A DNA stretch of 64,000 nt from Paramoeba atlantica (lineage: Eukaryota; Discosea). The notes under the pieces are model-generated. The model was given only the letters and a program-made list of their open reading frames with translations. It was not told where the DNA came from and did not search any database. Positions 57,915 to 64,000 of this stretch are shown here, one piece after another (positions within the stretch are counted from its first letter, which is position 1; every line of letters begins with the position of its first letter). The stretch spans positions 86,421-150,420 of the forward strand of contig CDRNVI010000073.1 in the NCBI GenBank assembly GCA_977017575.1, given 5' to 3'. The position numbers were made by a program, and so were the translations under genes.

Positions 57915-58864
57915 TGGAGAACCTTCTTAAAGTGGCACTGGCGCAGATTGCTCCGGTGTGGTTGGACAAAAAAGCCACAATTCAAAAAATTAAGGAAACA
58001 ATTAGGGAAGCAGCTAAAGAACAAGCAGAGCTTGTTGTTTTTGGAGAAGCCTTTTTACCTGGATATCCCTTTTGGTTGGCCCATACCGAAGGAGCCGCCT
58101 GGGATTTGAAAATCAATAAAGAACTGCATGCCCACTATGCCCGAAACTCCATTCAGATAGAAACAGGAGATTTGGACTCCATTTGCAAGTTGGCGAAAGA
58201 ACACCAAATAGCCATTTACTTGGGAATGATGGAACGTGCCAAGGATAGAGGAGGACATAGCCTCTATTGCTCCTTGGTCTACATTAATCCACAAGGAGAA
58301 ATAAAATCGGTGCATCGAAAATTACAACCCACCTATGATGAACGCCTCACTTGGGCACCTGGAGATGGCAATGGGTTACAGGTACATCCACTGAAACAGT
58401 TTACGGTTGGCGGACTCAATTGTTGGGAAAATTGGATGCCTTTGCCAAGGACAGCTTTGTATGGCCAAGGAGAGAATTTACATGTGGCCGTTTGGCCGGG
58501 TGGATTGCACAATACAAAGGATATTACCCGTTTTATCGCGCGGGAATCGCGGAGTTATGTCATATCAGTCTCCTCTTTGATGACTACTTCGGATTTTCCA
58601 AAGAGCACACCACATTTGGAAAAAATCCTTGAAAAGGCCCCTAAAGTTTTGGCTAACGGAGGAAGCTGCATTGCTGGACCAGATGGGGAATGGATCTTGG
58701 AACCCACTGTGGATAAGGAAGGACTGATCTATCAAACCCTCGATTTTAACCGGGTGTATGAAGAACGACAAAATTTTGATCCCGTAGGTCATTATTCCCG
58801 GCCCGATGTTACAAAGCTAACGGTAAACCGTGAGCGCCAATCCACAATTGAGTTTGAAAATTAG
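57914..58864 (+). CDS. Nitrilase-family carbon-nitrogen hydrolase
   Basis: A 316-residue protein with the complete Glu-Lys-Cys triad: VFGEAFLPGYP (E45), HRKLQPTYDERLTW (K136) and LNCWENWMPLPR (C170). The W-G/E-N context after Cys and overall length fit true nitrilases rather than amidases. It would hydrolyse a nitrile or amide to the acid and ammonia; the natural substrate is unknown. It is translationally coupled to the UbiA gene. Confidence 0.85.
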   Translation: MENLLKVALAQIAPVWLDKKATIQKIKETIREAAKEQAELVVFGEAFLPGYPFWLAHTEGAAWDLKINKELHAHYARNSIQIETGDLDSICKLAKEHQIAIYLGMMERAKDRGGHSLYCSLVYINPQGEIKSVHRKLQPTYDERLTWAPGDGNGLQVHPLKQFTVGGLNCWENWMPLPRTALYGQGENLHVAVWPGGLHNTKDITRFIARESRSYVISVSSLMTTSDFPKSTPHLEKILEKAPKVLANGGSCIAGPDGEWILEPTVDKEGLIYQTLDFNRVYEERQNFDPVGHYSRPDVTKLTVNRERQSTIEFEN

Positions 58865-58922
58865 CCAGTTATGGTGCCGTAGGGTGAATAAAACACTACT
58901 TTTGCAAAAAATTTTATGACTG

Positions 58923-59762
58923 ATGGCGAAATCAGACTACAACCGAAATCGGAAACCTTCCCAAGATTCTGGTAGAAACCAGAAAAAACAGTACGCTAAA
59001 AGCTACAGTTCCAAACCTAAGAAAAGCAGTCCGCAAAAAAAATCCAATCCAGACGAGATTAGATTAAACCGTTATGTGGCCAATGCGGGAATCTGTTCCC
59101 GAAGGGAGGCGGACACCTATATTGCTGCGGGCAGTGTTGCTGTAAACGGCAAAGTCATCACGGAGATGGGCTATAAGGTAAAGCGAACCGATGAGGTTCG
59201 TTTTGATGGGAGAAAACTCAATCTTGAGAAAAAGGAATACATATTGTTGAATAAGCCCAAAAACTTTATCACTACCACAAGTGATGAAAAGGGTAGGCGT
59301 ACCGTCATGGAATTGGTTTCCAGTGCTTCCAAATCCCGGTTATTACCGGTTGGTCGTTTGGATAGGAATACCACAGGATTACTACTATTTACCAACGACG
59401 GGGATTTGACCAAAAAGTTGACTCATCCTACCCACGGAGTGCGCAAGATTTACCATGTACATTTGGATAAAAATCTCACCTTATCCGATTTACGAAAGAT
59501 TGAAGCTGGTTTGGAATTGGAAGATGGTACTGTCCAAGTGAACGATATTAGCTACATTCAAGGTGCTCCTAAAAAAGAAGTGGGAATTGAAATCCATAGT
59601 GGCCGTAACCGTATTGTACGTCGTATTTTTGAGCATTTGGATTACCATGTAACCAAATTGGACCGGGTCATCTTTGCCGGGTTAACTAAAAAGGACCTAC
59701 CTAGAGGGCATTGGCGAAACCTTACAGAGCAAGAGGTGATTAATTTGGGGATGATCAAATAA
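58923..59762 (+). CDS. rluB: RsuA/RluB-family 23S/16S rRNA pseudouridine synthase
   Basis: A 279-residue protein. A basic Lys/Ser/Gln-rich tail (1-45) precedes an S4 RNA-binding domain (RLNRYVANAGICSRREAD, 47-64) and the catalytic domain with VGRLDRNTTGLLLFTNDG, which holds the catalytic Asp. It then has EVGIEIHSGRNRIVRRIFEH. It isomerises a specific uridine in rRNA to pseudouridine. The extended basic N-terminus is usual in Bacteroidetes. The symbol is approximate: RluB is most likely, RsuA or RluF possible. Confidence 0.82.
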   Translation: MAKSDYNRNRKPSQDSGRNQKKQYAKSYSSKPKKSSPQKKSNPDEIRLNRYVANAGICSRREADTYIAAGSVAVNGKVITEMGYKVKRTDEVRFDGRKLNLEKKEYILLNKPKNFITTTSDEKGRRTVMELVSSASKSRLLPVGRLDRNTTGLLLFTNDGDLTKKLTHPTHGVRKIYHVHLDKNLTLSDLRKIEAGLELEDGTVQVNDISYIQGAPKKEVGIEIHSGRNRIVRRIFEHLDYHVTKLDRVIFAGLTKKDLPRGHWRNLTEQEVINLGMIK

Positions 59763-59769
59763 ACCACCA

Positions 59770-60216
59770 TTGAAAAGGATAAGGGACAAAGCGCATATCG
59801 TTTTTTGGACACTGGGTATTGTTCTATTTGCATTTCAGATCTATTTCACACAGGTTTACCCTAATTCAACATTCGATATTAATGTGCATGACACCTATTA
59901 CGTTGTTGCGCATGCCCATATTTTTAATGTTTTAGGGACATGGATTATCCTGTGTGGAATGGGTTATTGGATTCTAAAACTTTGTAGAGTAAGAATTTTG
60001 GCTTTGATGTTTTGGCTTCATTTGATTTTGACCATACTCTTTACAATAAGTCTTTGGGTAATGGATATTGAAATAAAGCCGGGAATAGAAAATTTGGAAT
60101 TATACAAAATTATGCAGTCCCTTTGGTTTTTTGGATTGATACTATTCGGCCTAGGCCAAATCAGCTATTTTCTCAATATCTTGATTTCAACGCTAAGAAG
60201 AGTTGCGTCCAAATAG
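59770..60216 (+). CDS. Small four-helix membrane protein, cytochrome oxidase subunit I-like
   Basis: A 148-residue frame from a TTG start, eight bases after the preceding stop; no earlier ATG is available. Four hydrophobic helices are visible. FDINVHDTYYVVAHAHIFNV resembles the His-containing helix of haem-copper oxidase subunit I. The rest of an oxidase is missing. It is probably a small stand-alone relative found in flavobacteria; function unknown. Confidence 0.6.
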   Translation: MKRIRDKAHIVFWTLGIVLFAFQIYFTQVYPNSTFDINVHDTYYVVAHAHIFNVLGTWIILCGMGYWILKLCRVRILALMFWLHLILTILFTISLWVMDIEIKPGIENLELYKIMQSLWFFGLILFGLGQISYFLNILISTLRRVASK

Positions 60217-60242
60217 GTTTGCTTTCCTGTTGGCAACGGTTT

Positions 60243-61526
60243 TTAATCTAAAAGACGTTCCATCTTCTCCCTAATTTCCTCCAAACACAAATTCCCCAAA
60301 CTTCCTTCATGGGTGTGTTGGATATCTCTTTTAGGTTTAAAATTGCCATTTTCAATGGCGGTGCCCATGCTTTTATAGGCATCTCTAAAAGGCATACCAC
60401 TTTTAACCAGCTCGTTTAAGGTGTCCACACTAAACAGGTAATCATATTTGGGGTCATCAAGAATATTAGTGTTCACTTGGACTTCTTTTAAACTAAAAGT
60501 CATCATCTCCAAACAAGCTTTGATATCCTGAATGGCCGGTACAATTATTTCTTTGACCAACTGCAAATCCCTATGATACCCACTGGGCAGGTTATTAGTG
60601 ATTAATGTCAACTGATTAGGCACGGCTTGGATCTTATTGCACTTGGCTCTTATCAATTCAAACACATCTGGGTTTTTCTTGTGCGGCATAATGCTACTTC
60701 CCGTAGTCAACTCATTGGGAAAAGAGATAAAATTGAAATTTTGACTCATATAAAGACAAATGTCCATGGCCAATTTGGATAGCGTAGCTGCCACGCCCGA
60801 AATTCCAAAAGCCGTTGCCTTTTCCACTTTACCACGTCCCATTTGAGCAGCCACCACATTGTATTTAAGGGCCTCAAACCCCATTTCCTCCATGGTAAAT
60901 GTTCTATCGATAGGAAATGAACTTCCATATCCGGCAGCACTTCCCAAAGGGTTTTGGTCCGCAACCTTGTATGCCGCCTGTACAAACTGAAGATCATCCA
61001 CCAAACTTTCGGCATATGCCGAGAACCAAAGTCCAAAAGAGGACGGCATGGCAATTTGCAAATGCGTATATCCGGGCAACAAAACAGCTTTGTGCTTTTC
61101 AGCTAGCTCCAGCAATAAATCAAAAAGGGATTTAACCTCGCCTTTAATTGCTGAAAGTTCCTCCTTAAGATAAAGTTGCATCGCTACCAATACCTGATCA
61201 TTTCTAGATCTAGCGGTATGGATTTTTTTGCCTGTATCCCCCAATTTTTCTGTCAGCAAAAACTCAATTTTAGAGTGCATGTCCTCAAAATCGTCCTCAA
61301 TGGTGAAGGTTCCTTTGTCAATTGTTTTGGCAATCACATCCAATTCCTTGACCAATGCCTCCGATTCTTCAGAGGTTGTCAAGCCTACTTTGCCCAACAT
61401 TTTAGCATGGGCCTTAGAAGCAATCACATCATATTTTGCCAAGAGCAAATCCAATTCCCGATCGTTGCCTACGGTAAAATGATCTATTTTTTTATCGGTG
61501 CTAAAACCTTTGTCCCAGAGTTTCAT
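60243..61526 (-). CDS. argH: Argininosuccinate lyase
   Basis: A 427-residue protein. It has the family signature GSSIMPHKKNPDVFE with the catalytic Ser, HTARSRNDQVLVAM and the His/Glu-containing PGYTHLQIAMP segment. It splits argininosuccinate into arginine and fumarate, the last step of arginine synthesis. It is the last gene of the operon on this strand, 56 bp after argE, and converges with the + strand genes at 60,216. Confidence 0.95.
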   Translation of the reverse strand: MKLWDKGFSTDKKIDHFTVGNDRELDLLLAKYDVIASKAHAKMLGKVGLTTSEESEALVKELDVIAKTIDKGTFTIEDDFEDMHSKIEFLLTEKLGDTGKKIHTARSRNDQVLVAMQLYLKEELSAIKGEVKSLFDLLLELAEKHKAVLLPGYTHLQIAMPSSFGLWFSAYAESLVDDLQFVQAAYKVADQNPLGSAAGYGSSFPIDRTFTMEEMGFEALKYNVVAAQMGRGKVEKATAFGISGVAATLSKLAMDICLYMSQNFNFISFPNELTTGSSIMPHKKNPDVFELIRAKCNKIQAVPNQLTLITNNLPSGYHRDLQLVKEIIVPAIQDIKACLEMMTFSLKEVQVNTNILDDPKYDYLFSVDTLNELVKSGMPFRDAYKSMGTAIENGNFKPKRDIQHTHEGSLGNLCLEEIREKMERLLD

Positions 61527-61582
61527 TTGGTGTCATTTTGCGATTAACAGTGAACAATGATCAATTGTCTATTGCTAATTGA

Positions 61583-62653
61583 TTATTGTAAAAATCCTTT
61601 AAGGATTTTGATATATAAGTCTATTCCTTCTTCAATTTCTTCCACGTAAATGTATTCATCGGCAGAGTGAGACCTTGTGCTATCTCCCGGCCCCAGTTTT
61701 ACAGACTGACAGCTCAAAGCCGCCTGGTCGGAGAGTGTAGGTGAACCATAGGTTTTTCTTCCCAGAACAACCCCACTTTCCACTAAATCGTGTTTCGGAT
61801 CAATAGCGGAGGAATTCAATCGTAAAGATCGTGCTGTCATTTTACATGGGGCTTCCTTTTCCAACAAATCTGCAACTTCTTGATTGGAATAACGATCGTT
61901 TACCCTTACATCCACTACCAAATCCACTTTGGCCGGCACTACATTGTGCTGACTTCCTGCATTAATTTGAGTCACGGTTAGTTTTACTTCACCCAAGGCA
62001 TCTGAAACTTTTTCAAAAGAGTACTTCTTGAACCAGTTCAATACGTCAATGGTGTTATAAATGGAATTATTTTTATTGGGATGAGCCGCATGCGAAGGGG
62101 TACCTTCAACTACAGCATCAAAAACGATAAGGCCTTTTTCAGCAATGGCCAAATCCATTAAGGTTGGTTCGCCAACCACAGCCACATCTATTTTTGGTAA
62201 TATGGGCAGCAAAGCAATCAAACTTTTGTCCCCAGCATCCTCTTCTTCTCCGGTAGCTGCCATTATTATATTGTGACTAAGGCTTTTTTCCTCATAAAAA
62301 TGTGCAAAGGTGGCCAAAAGGGAGACCAAACACCCTCCGGCATCATTACTGCCTAGGCCATAAAGCTTCCCGTCTTCCACATGGGGGTTAAAAGGGTCTT
62401 TCGTATATGCACTATTGGGTTTTACCGTATCGTGATGCGAATTTAACAGCAGGCTTGGTTTACTTTCGTCAAAATGCTTGTTGAAAGCATAAATATTATT
62501 GAATTGCCGTTGGGTTTTAACTCCAAAACTTTGGAGCCAAGTTTCAATGGCATTCCCCGTTTTATCCTCTTCCCCGGAAAAAGATTGGATGGAAATGAGC
62601 TGCTTAAGTAGTTCAATAGCTTTTTGTGTCAGTGTCTCTTGATTGATTTTCAT
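61583..62653 (-). CDS. argE: M20-family deacylase, probably acetylornithine (or succinylornithine) deacetylase
   Basis: A 356-residue protein. The M20 metal site is complete: NSHHDTVKPN, LGSNDAGGC, AATGEEEDAGD (Glu-Glu), VVGEPT and the C-terminal SHSADEY. It frees ornithine from its N-acyl form. Its position between argB and argH makes the arginine role likely. In some Bacteroidetes the acyl group is succinyl instead of acetyl; this cannot be decided here. The start ATG overlaps the argB stop (ATGA). Confidence 0.88.
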   Translation of the reverse strand: MKINQETLTQKAIELLKQLISIQSFSGEEDKTGNAIETWLQSFGVKTQRQFNNIYAFNKHFDESKPSLLLNSHHDTVKPNSAYTKDPFNPHVEDGKLYGLGSNDAGGCLVSLLATFAHFYEEKSLSHNIIMAATGEEEDAGDKSLIALLPILPKIDVAVVGEPTLMDLAIAEKGLIVFDAVVEGTPSHAAHPNKNNSIYNTIDVLNWFKKYSFEKVSDALGEVKLTVTQINAGSQHNVVPAKVDLVVDVRVNDRYSNQEVADLLEKEAPCKMTARSLRLNSSAIDPKHDLVESGVVLGRKTYGSPTLSDQAALSCQSVKLGPGDSTRSHSADEYIYVEEIEEGIDLYIKILKGFLQ

Positions 62654-63429
62654 AGCGTTAGCGTCGTAAAATTTGAGCTGTTCTTCTGAAGCATGGAGCT
62701 ATCCCCAATGCAAACCTGTTGTACGTTATTTTGGAGTGCATGGAAACAATTGTGCATTTTGGGTAACATCCCATCTGCAATTATGCCTTCTTCCAAAAGG
62801 GTTTTATAGCTTTCTGAATTAACATGCTGTATTACCGAATCTTCATCTTCAATGCTGCGCAATACGCCTTTCTTTTCAAAACAGTAAAATAGGGTTGTTT
62901 CAAAAAATCCAGACATTCCAATGGCCAATTCCGAAGCGATGGTGTCCGCATTGGTGTTGAACAATTGTCCTTTTTCATCATGCGTTAAAGCACAAAAAAC
63001 AGGAGTAAAACCGGCTTGTAATAATTTAAAAATCCCATTTGAGTTAACAGAATCCACATCTCCAACCCAACCAAAATCTACCTCCTTAACAGGTCTTTTA
63101 TGTGCCCGGATAGCATTCGCATCTGCTCCACTCATTCCAATGGCGTTGGTTCCTTGGGATTGCAGTTGGGCCACTATTTTTTTATTGACAAGGCCGGCAT
63201 AAACCATGATGGCCACATCCAAACTTTGGGCATCTGTAATTCTTCTGCCATTGGTCATTTTGGTTTCGACACCCAGTTTGTTCCCAATTTCAGTAGCTTT
63301 TTTACCCCCTCCATGGACCAGTATTTTGTGTCCGTCCAACTTAGAGAAAAGGGTCAGTATATGGGATAGTTGGTCCTGATCTTCAATGACGTTTCCCCCT
63401 ATTTTTACTATGGAAAGTTTTTCGCTCAT
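62650..63429 (-). CDS. argB: N-acetylglutamate kinase (or N-succinylglutamate kinase)
   Basis: About 259 residues from ATG at 63,427-63,429, one base after the SDR stop. It has SIVKIGGNVIED, KILVHGGGKKATEIG and NTNADTIASELAIGM of the amino-acid kinase family. It phosphorylates N-acylglutamate, the second step of arginine synthesis. A longer frame upstream (to 63,456) would overlap the SDR and lacks a ribosome-binding rationale, so I prefer the start at MSEKLS. Confidence 0.9.
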   Translation of the reverse strand: MSEKLSIVKIGGNVIEDQDQLSHILTLFSKLDGHKILVHGGGKKATEIGNKLGVETKMTNGRRITDAQSLDVAIMVYAGLVNKKIVAQLQSQGTNAIGMSGADANAIRAHKRPVKEVDFGWVGDVDSVNSNGIFKLLQAGFTPVFCALTHDEKGQLFNTNADTIASELAIGMSGFFETTLFYCFEKKGVLRSIEDEDSVIQHVNSESYKTLLEEGIIADGMLPKMHNCFHALQNNVQQVCIGDSSMLQKNSSNFTTLTL

Positions 63430-63430
63430 A

Positions 63431-64000
63431 TTAAACATTAATAATTCCGCCATCAATGGTCATGGCTGTACCTGTAATCCATGATGAATCGTCTGAAACC
63501 AGAAACAGGGCCAGTTTGGCAATATCTTCAGGTGTTCCCAATCTTTTTAGTAAAGTGGCATGCTTTGCATTTTCAACCGCCTCTTCGGGGTTTTCAAATG
63601 CCTGGGCAGAATCCCAAATCAAGGGAGTATCTACGGGTCCAGGACAGATGGCATTCACCCTAACTTCTGGGGCGTACTCCACCGCCAATTGTTTCATCAA
63701 CGCCAAGGATGCCGCTTTGGAAGCACAATAGGCCGGATGATTGGGAAAGCTCTTAAAGGCGGCAATGGAGGCATTTATCAATATATTTCCACCAGTCCCC
63801 TCCTTTAAAAAAGGGATGGCATACTTGGTGCTGTAAAAGATGGAACTCAGGTTGGTGTCCAAGGTTTTTTGCCAAGTCTCAACAGGTAGGTCCACCACAT
63901 TTCCCAAGCCAAGAACGCCGGCATTCAGGGATAGAATGTCCAATCTCCCAAAATTATCAATGGCAGCCCTTACCAAGGTTTGATTGTAATTAACATCGCT
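63431..64000 (-). CDS. Short-chain dehydrogenase/reductase, N-terminus beyond the window
   Basis: Contains LSLNAGVLGLG (NAG motif), INASIAAF with the catalytic Ser, and YCASKAAS (Tyr-x3-Lys) followed by NAICPGPVDTPLI. It is a classical SDR missing its nucleotide-binding N-terminus, which lies beyond base 64,000. Stop TAA is one base before argB, so it is co-transcribed with the arginine genes. The substrate is unknown; an SDR at this place in an arg operon is unusual. Confidence 0.85.
   Translation of the reverse strand, partial: SDVNYNQTLVRAAIDNFGRLDILSLNAGVLGLGNVVDLPVETWQKTLDTNLSSIFYSTKYAIPFLKEGTGGNILINASIAAFKSFPNHPAYCASKAASLALMKQLAVEYAPEVRVNAICPGPVDTPLIWDSAQAFENPEEAVENAKHATLLKRLGTPEDIAKLALFLVSDDSSWITGTAMTIDGGIINV

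Overview
Most of this window (about 1-57,209) looks like nuclear DNA of a unicellular eukaryote. The last 6.8 kb (57,210-64,000) is ordinary bacterial DNA, most like a flavobacterium. The eukaryotic part has intronless protein genes that all lie on the + strand from 5.8 to 50.8 kb. They are separated by short spacers, and most have long T/C tracts just before the start codon. This is how polycistronic, trans-spliced euglenozoan (kinetoplastid or diplonemid-like) genomes look. Two further points agree with that but do not prove it: a short sequence near 19,551-19,582 that resembles the euglenozoan spliced-leader exon, and a family of leucine-rich-repeat (LRR) proteins with a C-x-W-x-G-x-x-C cap like kinetoplastid surface antigens. 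The species cannot be named from the sequence.

Layout. 1-5.4 kb: a site-specific-type non-LTR retrotransposon (Cys/His knuckles, reverse transcriptase, restriction-like endonuclease), split by one in-frame TGA and apparently inserted in an LRR gene. 5.4-17.4 kb: LRR genes mixed with a large, probably mitochondrial helical protein, a broken DnaQ-like exonuclease and an unknown protein. 17.6-27.3 kb: a mobile-element zone with a dead DDE transposase, palindrome arrays, a dead Tc1/mariner-like transposase and near-identical 890-bp tandem repeats carrying a 120-bp foldback hairpin. 27.6-50.8 kb: housekeeping genes PRA1, separase, NOP58, a GRP170-type ER chaperone, an SR/RRM splicing factor and CTP synthase, with two more LRR genes and two unknown proteins. 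50.8-57.2 kb: no convincing gene, only satellites, foldbacks and inverted duplications.

The bacterial part starts inside a UbiA-type prenyltransferase gene and continues with a nitrilase-family gene, an RsuA/RluB pseudouridine synthase and a small membrane protein. On the opposite strand is an arginine operon read SDR-argB-argE-argH. The switch falls exactly at the end of a 330-bp inverted-repeat arm. A chimeric assembly or bacterial contamination is more likely than gene transfer.

The observations I find most unusual are these. (a) Several + strand genes switch abruptly from C-rich to G-rich coding-strand composition around a GC-rich core. (b) A widespread foldback hairpin family shares its arms across the window. 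(c) Arrays of a 20-bp palindrome bracket a 1.1-kb segment. (d) Broken genes carry in-frame stops with few frameshifts, each reachable by one C-to-T or G-to-A change.
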